Part shown: piece by piece, positions 47,101 to 55,095 of the stretch
How the letters are laid out: each line of letters opens with the position of its first letter
Position numbering within the stretch: position 1 is the first letter of the stretch
Notes under the pieces: generated by a model
Told to the model about the DNA's origin: nothing
The model's database searches: none
The model's input: only the letters and a program-made list of their open reading frames with translations
Translations under genes and position numbers: made by a program
Assembly (NCBI GenBank): GCA_020161835.1
Contig: JAIUNL010000010.1
Location: 1 to 64,000, forward strand
DNA: 64,000 nucleotides
Reading direction: 5' to 3'
Origin: Bacteroidota bacterium
Lineage (GTDB): Bacteria; Bacteroidota; JABWAT01

Positions 47101-49952
47101 ATAACCGGACTCCCGGCAGAGGCACCCGGGATGTCACCGGGAAGTGAGAGCTGTTCGGTATAAACACCCGGTTTGATTTCCAAAGTGACCGCACCTGAAA
47201 TTCCTCTTTCCATCAGGGAATCAACTGCAGCTTTTGGCGAAACGAAAACTTCACCGCTTCCAACCGGATAAGATCCTGCCGGCCAGGGTTGTTTCTCTGC
47301 TGTAAATTCAACCGCACCGATATCAGGATGTGACGGATCTCTGGGAATGCCATTAAAATCTGCGGAAACTCCGGCAACCGGATTTCCCTTTCCATCCAGA
47401 TGGGCCAGCGTCGATATCATATTTTTAAACGCCGGGAAAACAGTCAGGGAATGGACTTCTCGGGTGGTTTGTTGTTTAACCTGGTAAACCGTCTGAAAAA
47501 CCTTGCCGGCTACTGCAAAAAGGTTGGCTCCGTTTCCGCCAAAATTGTTGTAATCAGATCCAGCGACAACTGACGGTGAGTTATATTCAGCAAAATTAAG
47601 TACATAGCCACCGACCATATTGAAAGCAATGTTGTTAAAGAACTTCTGGTCAGAACCGCCATTCAGGTAAATACACTCTGAACCACCATTGACCGGCGAA
47701 GCCCCTTCCAGCCAGATCGAGTTAAAAACCACGGAAACATGATCAGAGTTTGAAACATAAAGTCCTGTTGCAGGCTGGGTAAGAGAAGTGCCTGAAACCA
47801 GGTTGTTTGAAATAAAAGTGGCAGATCCAGTGAGATACTGAACTGAAATACCTTTGGTATAAGAAACCGGATTGGTCATGGTAATCCGGTTTGCATCTAC
47901 GGTTGTTAATCCGTCAGAGGTATTGACCAGAATTCCCGTGCCGCCGGGAGTTACCGTATTTTTCGAGATGGTTAAATTGGTGGTGTACCAAACCTGAATA
48001 CCGGTTCTTGATGCGGAAACAGTGTTCCCGAAAATCAGGTATCCCGGGGTAGTTTTCAGTTGGGAAATTTTCAGCGATAGATTGATACCGCATGATCCGC
48101 CGGTCAGGTGGTTATTTAAAATCCTGAGGGCTTGCTGCTCATGAGACGAATTCTGGTAAATCAGACTGGTATTGGCATCTTCTGATCCCCCGGCCGGAGC
48201 AAGAAACCGGCAATGGGAAAGTTCGAGTGAATCATTAGCCTGACTGAGCAGAAAAACCCGGGAATAAGACGCATTCAGGGTCTCAAAAGTCAGATGATCG
48301 AAAGTCAGATAATCTGATCCGGTTAGTTTAACCAAATAATTATCGACTGTACCCATGGCCGTCCAGGTTAACTTTACATCTGTAGTATCTGACGGTGTGT
48401 GGGTAAAAGTCACTTTTTTATCGGGGGATGCACCGGGGATGGTTCCGGCAAGAACAAGCTGTCCGTTGTAGGTTCCGGGTTCAATTTCCAGCCAGACGAC
48501 ATCCGATATTCGGTTTTTCATCAAAGAATCTGCTGCAGCCTGAGGGGTAGTAAAGACGCCGCCAGCGCCCACTGCATAAGATCCGCCGGGATAAGGTGTC
48601 CGGCTGCCGGTAAATTCAAAGGCGCCCGGATCGGGTGAAGATCCGTCACGGGTGATTCCCTTCTTGTCAGTGGTTATTCCGGCAACAGGAACTGCCCGCC
48701 CGTCCAATAAATTCAGATGGGTTTCCATGCCGGTTAAGACGGGATTAACAGAAAGTGAATGAACGTCATGTCCGGATTTTGATTTGAAACCGGCAAGCGT
48801 GGCAACCGACTGATTCTGCCAGTAAAAGCCGGTACCGCCGGTAGAAATCCAGTTGTTATAATCCGACTGATCAACAGGCAAGCCAGATGAATAACTGACG
48901 TAATAGGCATAATATCCGGAAGCCGCAACGCCGATATTATTTAAAACGGTATGATGGCTGCCGGTGAGATAAAGGGCAGCACCACCCCCGGCCTGACTCA
49001 GAAGAGTGTTAAAGGCAATCGTTTGCCAGGAAGAATTCGTCAGCGAGAAACAATATCCGTTTGTTGTCGTCGGCAGAATTTCTGCGGTGTTATTGGTCAC
49101 CAAATTCCCGGTAGTTGCACCTGAAAAATTATTGATGATCAGGCCGTAGCAATTGGTTCCTGATGCATTCTGACTGTTGATGGTAATGGCATTTTCTGAA
49201 ACCACCAGCGTACCAGTACTGGTTTCAATATCAATCCCCACAATTCCGGTCTGAATGGTATTGCCCGTAACCGTCAGGTTGTTCACATTTGAAGTAAATA
49301 TACCCTGCCAGGATCCGGTGATCGTATTGTTTTTGATTGTACTTCCGGGAACGGACGCCCAGCCGGAAAGTTTTAAAGCATACCCGCTTTTCAGAAACTG
49401 ATTGTTCTGGATTAAAGCGGAATGGGAATGAGTCCCGCTGATGTAGACCAGAGTCCGGCTGTCATCTGAAAAGGTTTGGGTACTTCCTTCAAAAATGTTG
49501 CCGTCCAAAGTCGTGTTGGTTGTTGAATCTGCGATCTCAATGGCCCGTTGATAAAGATTTCCCTGTGCAAGGAAGTGAATACCGCCAATTTTAACGCCAT
49601 CCACACGTTTTAAACGAAGGATGAAATTGTTTTTAAAGCTGGTGGCGGTATACGAGAACACCACGTCTGACGGATTTCCGGTTGAAGACTGGAGTGTCAG
49701 CGTATTGACAACTGAGAGTCCGGGTACTTTATAAAGGGAGTCATGAACGGTGTAGGTACCGGGAACCACATTCAGTACAACCGGTCCGGAAACGCCTGTG
49801 GACTGAACTGCCGCAAAAGCTTCTGAAACCGAGAGGTAATTACCGGCACCGGACGGATCGATCGTGTAACTTCCTGAAAGCTGGGCTAACCCGGATTGCG
49901 GAATCAGATTGAGTAAAAGTAAAGTAAATAAAGTTGAAAGAATTGATTTCAT
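44103..49952 (-). CDS. Large right-handed beta-helix T9SS surface protein
   Basis: 1949 residues. Signal peptide ending GLAQ. Four successive blocks of about 430 residues each consist of a GSYxVGxGxxFxxxxAAADSL start, a parallel beta-helix region with many short Asn-rich turns, and an end marked by DxxGxxRDxSxPDxGAxEF (the choice-of-anchor Q type motif). A module starting LPVELVGFEVL and a T9SS type A sorting domain (DAYPNPFNPTT, ending KKVQLLK) follow. Beta-helix proteins of this type bind or cut polysaccharides; no catalytic signature is evident, so an adhesive or matrix role is equally likely. AAAGGAG sits upstream of the ATG. Unlike the two other large T9SS genes here, the frame is intact. 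Confidence 0.88.
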   Translation of the reverse strand: MKSILSTLFTLLLLNLIPQSGLAQLSGSYTIDPSGAGNYLSVSEAFAAVQSTGVSGPVVLNVVPGTYTVHDSLYKVPGLSVVNTLTLQSSTGNPSDVVFSYTATSFKNNFILRLKRVDGVKIGGIHFLAQGNLYQRAIEIADSTTNTTLDGNIFEGSTQTFSDDSRTLVYISGTHSHSALIQNNQFLKSGYALKLSGWASVPGSTIKNNTITGSWQGIFTSNVNNLTVTGNTIQTGIVGIDIETSTGTLVVSENAITINSQNASGTNCYGLIINNFSGATTGNLVTNNTAEILPTTTNGYCFSLTNSSWQTIAFNTLLSQAGGGAALYLTGSHHTVLNNIGVAASGYYAYYVSYSSGLPVDQSDYNNWISTGGTGFYWQNQSVATLAGFKSKSGHDVHSLSVNPVLTGMETHLNLLDGRAVPVAGITTDKKGITRDGSSPDPGAFEFTGSRTPYPGGSYAVGAGGVFTTPQAAADSLMKNRISDVVWLEIEPGTYNGQLVLAGTIPGASPDKKVTFTHTPSDTTDVKLTWTAMGTVDNYLVKLTGSDYLTFDHLTFETLNASYSRVFLLSQANDSLELSHCRFLAPAGGSEDANTSLIYQNSSHEQQALRILNNHLTGGSCGINLSLKISQLKTTPGYLIFGNTVSASRTGIQVWYTTNLTISKNTVTPGGTGILVNTSDGLTTVDANRITMTNPVSYTKGISVQYLTGSATFISNNLVSGTSLTQPATGLYVSNSDHVSVVFNSIWLEGASPVNGGSECIYLNGGSDQKFFNNIAFNMVGGYVLNFAEYNSPSVVAGSDYNNFGGNGANLFAVAGKVFQTVYQVKQQTTREVHSLTVFPAFKNMISTLAHLDGKGNPVAGVSADFNGIPRDPSHPDIGAVEFTAEKQPWPAGSYPVGSGEVFVSPKAAVDSLMERGISGAVTLEIKPGVYTEQLSLPGDIPGASAGSPVIFTRTPSDTSEVKLTWTAAGSADNYLVKLNGADFYRFDHLTFETSGASYTRIFHLTFSSDSLEITRCKFISPVTLSENANTTQIYWNSMVAVQSMKIDFNQFTGGSVALNVWAAVNSSKTVPGISVTGNTFSGQSTAMYIDGFTNTRIHGNLIASANMGMSVQHTDGSLDISANKVTVVPSGQYIYGIYAGHFSGNASGNFIANNTISIQSNNGPTTSGLYLTSVSNVILAYNTVWVGVSNSGSTAIDVNWGSNLQFFNNIALNTGGGWVKEISGYSTTSNVPASDYNLYYGNSSYPFYYVKTMSGLSDVVAMTGLEQHSVSFYPALVNMQSNLSHLDGAGIPIAGLTTDINGNPRDPSHPDIGAYEFSSRNTPYAEGTYMVGTGRDFESFQAAADSLLNRGLAGPVVLQLESGLHTGQVLVKGTIAGSSSRSPVTFGGADSDSELRYTATGSSDNFLVKSDGADFLRFDGLKLTAAGSANTRIFDLNGGSDSLEITNCILTSPATATNSTANVQIFSGTNSGYSFRKMMNNQMTGGSAAIYTTGSGTFTTNPKNTLIQGNTFQTGYYGIYLNSGHYTTVSQNTVVSGTYGIYAGDQDSALVISGNSFRLTGIGPWGIYVTGTACSASMPAQIVNNFVTSTGTGNSYGIETENVVNARVDHNSVYIGSAAGSASRAYYDYNGTGIRVRNNLMVNLSQGYGYYRTYNQITGIQESDYNLIYTPSGKTAWYGNANRQTLADLQAISGMEAHSVSASVTFSDAANGDLHLAGPSIGDHALAGMAIETVAVDIDGEERNIVSPYMGADENAEITLPVELVGFEVLKTTGGFLVKWNTVTELGNAGFYVETSDVKFTDWRNKGFLAGAGTSTELHSYQFELKNMTGDFRVRLRQVDLEGNETIYNYQQILTVGNGIPAEFAISDAYPNPFNPTTSMLVSLPENGAVKIQVFDVLGRLVHSSTSAVFQAGNQKIDLNFAGQSSGVYFVRISFGSKAEMKKVQLLK

Positions 49953-50132
49953 TGGGGAGTCTCCTTTTCTGAAAACAAAGTTCAGGAAAACAGGAAAAAG
50001 AGGTTACCCCATGAATATGGGGGTGGGGTATGTTCTTCGTCACATCATTGGATGACTCCCATTTTCATGGGGTTTCAGGTTGGAATTGAAGCGGAGATCT
50101 TTGTTTCAGGACTTTATAAAAAGGGAACCCAA

Positions 50133-50360
50133 ATGAAACACATCGATATCTCATTTACTGACGGATTCTGGGTAGCAAAAGACCGGGATACAGAGGCCAT
50201 TTATCTCACCACTAACCGGAAAGAAAGTGCAGTCAGATTCGGGAATTCCCTGAACTCCCTTCATGGAACCGGAATGACTATTTTTCACGAAAACGGAAGT
50301 CAGGAAAGTATTGCCTTTGTTCCAAAAGACCGGGTGTGGCTGAGGAATGTGCTGGGGTAA
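50133..50360 (+). CDS. DUF2188-like small protein
   Basis: 75 residues: MKHIDISFTDGFWVAKDRD, then an ESAVRFGNSLNSLHGTGMTIFHENGS segment. This follows the pattern of the DUF2188 family (a WxVK strand, a helix with Ala/Arg residues, then an IxxxDG strand). Function unknown. The open frame extends upstream to 50052, but AGGGA lies about 7 bases before the ATG at 50133, which is preferred. It is divergent from the large beta-helix gene and isolated by repeats on the other side. Confidence 0.6.
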   Translation: MKHIDISFTDGFWVAKDRDTEAIYLTTNRKESAVRFGNSLNSLHGTGMTIFHENGSQESIAFVPKDRVWLRNVLG

Positions 50361-50710
50361 TGATCAATGCAGGCATAAGGCATAAGGGGTAAGGGGTAAG
50401 CCGTTAGCTACGGTTTGCTGATCACTGAACGGAACTTCGACTAGTCTCAGCGACCAGGTCGAACGGGTGGCTGTTAATGTAATTTCGATTTTGGATTTAA
50501 AACCCCATCGGGGTGATATGATTATAGAAAAGAATCAATAAAATTCACCAACCGCCCGGACAAAAATCTAATTGAAAACAAATAATTTCAATTCAGGGCG
50601 GAAATGGGTAATCTTGATAAAAAAGATAGTCAGGATTCAGGGAATGGGAACGGCATTGATAATAGAAATTTGATTTGGGTTTTAACCCAATTTTCCATTG
50701 GTTCTGGCAC
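50361..50710. repeat. Repeat-rich gap between the small gene and the palindromic elements
   Basis: Contains GGCATAAGGCATAAGG-type words (50375-50400), a CGGGGTGATATGATTATAG unit like that near 590, and a TTGGGTT/AACCCAA palindrome near 50673-50690. No gene is seen. Confidence 0.65.
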
Positions 50711-50749
50711 AAATAAAAAAACCGCCCCAGCTGGGCGGTTTTTTTATTT
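50711..50749. terminator. Symmetric bidirectional terminator
   Basis: A near-perfect palindrome: AAATAAAAAAACCGCCC, then an AGCT centre, then GGGCGGTTTTTTTATTT. It has a GC-rich stem and U-tracts in both directions. On the minus strand it is about 210 bases downstream of ettA; on the plus strand it is 350 bases beyond the nearest gene end. Confidence 0.75.
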
Positions 50750-50797
50750 ACTGAATCTTTTTCTACCATGATTTCGCACCTCTGGTGCGATAAAGCA

Positions 50798-50855
50798 GTT
50801 GTCACCCTGAGTGACGAATCAGTTTTTAAACTGATTCGTCACTCAGGGTGACAAC
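50798..50855. repeat. 58-base near-perfect palindrome
   Basis: Two 29-base arms that are complementary except at the centre, starting GTTGTCACCCTGAGTGACG. The arm sequence GTCACCCTGAGTGA recurs as a single arm near 59638 and in altered form (GTCATTCTGAGTGA) at 26193 and 59510. It lies between the bidirectional terminator and the 3' end of ettA; TCGCACC/GGTGCGA forms another small hairpin at about 50774-50790. Confidence 0.92.
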
Positions 50856-50956
50856 AAAGTGTATTAACCTAATACCTTACGCCTTAAACCTTACACCCAA
50901 AACTTTAAGCCTTGCGCCTGCATTCCCATTAACCATTAATCATTTACCATTAACCA

Positions 50957-52630
50957 TTATTCCCGGTGCAGTTTCTTGTATTTAATCCGGTGAGGCTGAT
51001 CGGCTGCAATACCAAGACGTTGTTTGCGGTTGGCTTCATATTCTGAATAGTTTCCGTCAAACCAGATTACACTGCTGTCGCCTTCAAATGCGAGAATGTG
51101 GGTGCAGATCCGGTCAAGAAACCACCTGTCGTGTGAAATCACCACGGCACATCCGGCGAAATTCATAAGCGCATCTTCAAGCGCACGTAACGTATTCACG
51201 TCAAGATCATTCGTCGGCTCATCGAGAAGGAGTACGTTTGCACCTGATTTCAGCACTTTTGCCAGGTGGACACGGTTTCTCTCTCCGCCGGAAAGTACGC
51301 CGACTTTTTTCTGCTGATCAGTTCCGCTGAAGTTAAACCGGGAAACGTACGCCCGTGAATTTACTTCCCTGAGTCCGAGCTGCAGCACTTCCCTGCCGTC
51401 TGAAATTTCTTCCCAGATGGTTTTATCCGGATCGAGCGGACGGCCCTGATCAACGTAAGCCAGTTTTACAGTTTCACCAATTCTGAACGTTCCGGAATCC
51501 GGCGTTTGAGTTCCGGTGACCATTCTGAACAAGGTCGTTTTACCGGCACCGTTGGGTCCGATGATTCCGATAATGCCGCCGGGAGGAAGTGAAAACGTCA
51601 GATCTTCATACAGAACATTTTCACCAAAAGCTTTGGCTACTTTATTGGCTTCAATAACCACATCACCCAACCGGGGTCCGGCAGGAATGAAAATTTCAAG
51701 TTCATCTTCACGTTTGGCGCCTTGTTCGGTCACCATTTTTTCGTAGGAAGCAATCCGGGCTTTGCTCTTGGCATGACGGCCTTTCGGATTCATTCTCACC
51801 CATTCCAATTCCTGTTTCAGCACCCGCTGACGTTTCGATTCCTGCTTTTCTTCAACGGCTAAACGGGCAGATTTTTGCTCAAGCCAGGACGTGTAATTTC
51901 CTTTGAAAGGAATTCCTTCGCCGCGATCCAGTTCCAAAATCCAGCCGGCAACATTATCCAAAAAGTATCTGTCGTGGGTTACAGCCAGAACGGTTCCGGG
52001 ATATTGAGCCAGGTGCATTTCAAGCCAGGCAACTGATTCTGCATCAAGGTGGTTGGTCGGCTCATCGAGTAAAAGCACATCCGGCTGCTGAAGCAACAAG
52101 CGGCACAAAGCAACCCGGCGGCGTTCACCACCAGAAAGTACAGCGACCGACACATCCCCATCCGGACAACGAAGCGCATCCATGGCCTGTTCGAGTTTGC
52201 TGTCGAGATCCCACGCATCGAGGTGATCAATTTTTTCCTGGAGAACCGCCTGACGGTCAACCAGTTTATCGAAGTCGGCATCGGGCTCTGCAAATTTGGC
52301 GTTGACTTCTTCATATTCTTTCAGAACGGCAACGATTTCAGCAACGCCTTCTTCCACAATCTGACGAACGGTTTTGGTGTTATCCAGTTCAGGTTCCTGT
52401 GAAAGATAACCGAAAGTGATGCCCTTGTTCGATGTGATTTCACCGATGTAATCTTTGTCAACACCGGCAATCAGTTTGAGGAGGCTTGATTTACCCGCAC
52501 CGTTTAACCCGAGTACGCCGATTTTGGCGCCGTAATAAAAGGAAAGATAAATGTTGTTGAGAACGGTTTTGTTGGGTTTAAAAACTTTCGAAACCCCAAC
52601 CATTGAAAAAATAATCTGCTGATCTGCCAC
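50957..52630 (-). CDS. ettA: Energy-dependent translational throttle ABC-F ATPase
   Basis: 557 residues with two ABC domains joined by a charged linker. Walker A motifs are GLNGAGKSS (about residue 40) and GPNGAGKTT (about 350). Signature motifs are LSGGERRRVALC and LSGGERNRVHLA. Walker B motifs are LLLDEPTNHLD and LLLDEPTNDLD. The EttA-type arm is present between the first Walker A and signature motifs. EttA binds the ribosomal E site and gates the first translocation according to ATP/ADP (family knowledge). No membrane domain is present. Overall length and the linker with ELEWVRMNPKGRHAKSKAR match EttA better than other ABC-F members. The 3' side faces the palindromic block. Confidence 0.93.
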   Translation of the reverse strand: MADQQIIFSMVGVSKVFKPNKTVLNNIYLSFYYGAKIGVLGLNGAGKSSLLKLIAGVDKDYIGEITSNKGITFGYLSQEPELDNTKTVRQIVEEGVAEIVAVLKEYEEVNAKFAEPDADFDKLVDRQAVLQEKIDHLDAWDLDSKLEQAMDALRCPDGDVSVAVLSGGERRRVALCRLLLQQPDVLLLDEPTNHLDAESVAWLEMHLAQYPGTVLAVTHDRYFLDNVAGWILELDRGEGIPFKGNYTSWLEQKSARLAVEEKQESKRQRVLKQELEWVRMNPKGRHAKSKARIASYEKMVTEQGAKREDELEIFIPAGPRLGDVVIEANKVAKAFGENVLYEDLTFSLPPGGIIGIIGPNGAGKTTLFRMVTGTQTPDSGTFRIGETVKLAYVDQGRPLDPDKTIWEEISDGREVLQLGLREVNSRAYVSRFNFSGTDQQKKVGVLSGGERNRVHLAKVLKSGANVLLLDEPTNDLDVNTLRALEDALMNFAGCAVVISHDRWFLDRICTHILAFEGDSSVIWFDGNYSEYEANRKQRLGIAADQPHRIKYKKLHRE

Positions 52631-52689
52631 TGCTAAGTCCTTGTATGATTTTTATAAAATTGAAATTGGTGTTTGGGAATTGGAATTAA

Positions 52690-53330
52690 TTGGGCGTACC
52701 AAAATGTCAGAAAACATGGATCCCGGATCAAGTCCGGGATGACAGGTTTCATTTTTACCAATTTTCGGAAGGTTGTCATTCCCGCGAAGGCGGGAATCCA
52801 TGTCTTTTCCCAGTAATTTCTTTTTTTCCCGCATTCCCATAAAAAGGAATGCAAATTTACGACATTTTTGAAGAATCCGGAGGAAGGATGCAGTTTTGGC
52901 GTCTTTTGTAACACCGCCTTTTTAAAATCCGGCTCCTGACGGACCGGTTGGTATTCCCGCCTCTTTCAAGAAAAATTCTCCGACCGGGAGGTCGGAGTTA
53001 CATGATTAATCCAAATGAAATAGAATCCAGGTCTATCACATTTTTGAAGAATCCGGAGGAAGAATGCAGTTTTGGCGTCTTTTGTAACACCGACCTCCGG
53101 TCGGTATTCCCGCCTCTTTCATGGAAAAATCTCCGACCGGGAGGTCGGAGTTACATGATAAATTCAACTGAAATAGAATCCAGTTCTACCACATTTTTAA
53201 AGAATCCGGAGGAAGAATGCAGTTTTGGCGTCTTTTGTAACACCGACCTCCGGTCGGTATTCCCGCCTCTTTCATGGAAAAACCTCCGACCGGGAGGTCG
53301 GAGTTACATGATTAATTCCCGTAACCCGTA
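52690..53330. repeat. Palindromes and three tandem copies of a 153-176-base repeat
   Basis: After a GGATCCCGGATC/GTCCGGGAT palindrome (about 52715-52744) and a CATTCCCGCG/CGCGGGAAT-like palindrome (52773-52803), three related copies start near 52865, 53041 and 53194. Each carries CTCCGACC/GGTCGGAG and CCGACCTCCGGTCGG palindromes; the last two are nearly identical. The second period is 153 bases, a multiple of three, so an open frame at 52948-53331 repeats the same peptide; it has no other coding signs. The block is the upstream region of ettA and the downstream region of the GH5 gene. Confidence 0.85.
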
Positions 53331-53366
53331 ATATGTGACCCGTCACTCGTCACTTGTCCCCGGCTG

Positions 53367-54566
53367 TTAAAGTCCCAAAGCCTTCACATATCCCTGATTT
53401 ACGGTTGCATTTTCTGCTTTGCAGTTTTCGAGCAGTTCTTTCAGGATTTCTCTGACTTTTTTCTGATCCGGACGGTTTTTCCGGATGTTTTCATAGCTTG
53501 ACCGGTCGGATTCTGCAAAATTGACGACCAAATCCCAGTCCGCAGGTTTTTTAAAGGTCATCGGTGACGATTCTGCATCCATTTTTTTGTACGGCCAGTA
53601 ACACCAGCTCACGTTGTTGTCTTCGAGGGTTTTGGTAAAAGTGGCAATCCATTCATTTTTATTCTCACCTGATTCCCCCATCCAGAGCGGAACCTGATAT
53701 TTTTCACTGAAATCGAGGTAATCCTGAATCACCGACACATCGGGAGCTGTCCAGTATTTGTGGAAGGTGTAAACCAGTTTATCATCGAACGGTTTACCGA
53801 AGGGCTTGAAGTTGCTGTCCCATTGTGCACCGCCAAGGAAAATGAGATGGTTTTTGTCGAATTCCCGCACAGCAGCCGTCATTTTTTTGTACAACGGTTC
53901 CAGTTTCGGATTCAGGGTATCCGCATTGAAATAATGGGCGATCGGTTCATTCAGCAGATCATAACCGATAACAATGGTACGGTCATGGTAACGCTTGGCA
54001 AATTCCGTCCAGATGAGAATGGCACGATCCTGCATATCAGGTGAATCAAACAGCCACGGAAAACCAAAACTGTCATCAATATTGTCGCCGGTTTGTCCGC
54101 CCGGTGCACAGTGCATATCAAACACCACATAAATTCCGGCTTTTTCGCACCAGGTGAGCAGATTATCCATCAGCAGGAAGAACTCTGGTTTGATGGCCTT
54201 TGATCCGGTTTCATTCATCACAAGACGAAAATTAAACGGAACGCGGATGTGGTTGAATCCCAGCTTTTTGATTTGCTGAATGTCGCCTTCGGTGGTGTAA
54301 ACTTTGTAATATTCCGTCCAGAATTTATCAGCTTCTTCTGGTCCGATCAGTTCGGTCAGAACCTGACTGATCATCCGGGGTGACGAGGTATTTTTGAATT
54401 TAAACATGTACCCTTCAGGCACAAGCCAGTTACCGAGGTTGGTTCCCTTGAGAAAAAGAACTTTTCCGTCGGGTGAGATGTAATTTTTTCCTTTCACAGA
54501 AACAAATTGCGCTGATAAAGGAAGGGAAAGCAGGAGAAAAGCAAGGAGCGTAAGGAGAGTTTTCAT
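53367..54566 (-). CDS. GH5 family glycoside hydrolase, secreted
   Basis: 399 residues with a signal peptide (residues 1-20, ending LSAQ). The GH5 signatures are YDLLNEP with acid/base Glu207 and PLWMGESGE with nucleophile Glu298; HIRVPFNFR and the FDMHCAPGGQTGDN block are also typical. The N-terminal KGTNLGNWLVPEGYMF resembles exo-beta-1,3-glucanase-like GH5 members, so a beta-glucan substrate is more likely than crystalline cellulose (inference). Predicted periplasmic or secreted; no T9SS domain. With the GH16 lipoprotein it may share in laminarin-type glucan use. Confidence 0.9.
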   Translation of the reverse strand: MKTLLTLLAFLLLSLPLSAQFVSVKGKNYISPDGKVLFLKGTNLGNWLVPEGYMFKFKNTSSPRMISQVLTELIGPEEADKFWTEYYKVYTTEGDIQQIKKLGFNHIRVPFNFRLVMNETGSKAIKPEFFLLMDNLLTWCEKAGIYVVFDMHCAPGGQTGDNIDDSFGFPWLFDSPDMQDRAILIWTEFAKRYHDRTIVIGYDLLNEPIAHYFNADTLNPKLEPLYKKMTAAVREFDKNHLIFLGGAQWDSNFKPFGKPFDDKLVYTFHKYWTAPDVSVIQDYLDFSEKYQVPLWMGESGENKNEWIATFTKTLEDNNVSWCYWPYKKMDAESSPMTFKKPADWDLVVNFAESDRSSYENIRKNRPDQKKVREILKELLENCKAENATVNQGYVKALGL

Positions 54567-55095
54567 GGAGGATTCCTTTTAATTCAAATACGTTTAACAC
54601 AGAGGAAACAGAGTTATTCACACCCAAGCAACTTCGTTGCGCGGGTCTAAAGAGAGAATTCGGAGCGGAGGGAAAATACGATTTTTTTCCGGTTAATTCA
54701 CGGAAGAAAATGCGGGTTACCACAGAGTTCACAAAGGAAACACAGAGGTACACAGAGCGGTGGGAGAATTTTTATTTAAAATTCAGGATTTCGTAGAGAC
54801 GGGTCTCAGACCCGTCTCTGTTGGAAGATTGATTTATTGGAAATAAAAAGCCCCCTCCGACGGAGGGGGTAAGGGGGTGGGTTAAATTTTGGAAATGCAG
54901 GATTTTGGCAAGTTCAAGAGGTAATGAGGCAGCAAAACCACCCCGTCCCGAAAGCGTTCGGGACACCCCTCCTTGAAAAGGAGGGGAATCTTATTCTACT
55001 ACCTACTATCTACTGTCTACTACCTACTGACTATGGTTGCTGAGCCTGTCGAAGCACCACTTACCACTTATAACTTGTAACGTATCACTTGATTG
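54567..55095. repeat. Repeat-filled gap between GH5 and M16 protease genes
   Basis: Holds an ACACAGAGG-word stretch (54720-54765), a GAGACGGG/CCCGTCTC palindrome (54793-54819), the CCCCCTCCG/CGGAGGGGG palindrome (about 54850-54870), a CCCGAAAGCGTTCGGG hairpin (about 54948-54962), and CTACCTACTATCTACTG words (54993-55035). No gene is visible. Confidence 0.8.

Noticed and set aside
52948..53331. 127-codon open frame with repeated peptide
   Set aside because: It is the translation of a tandem palindromic repeat and has no homology or ribosome-binding site that I can support.
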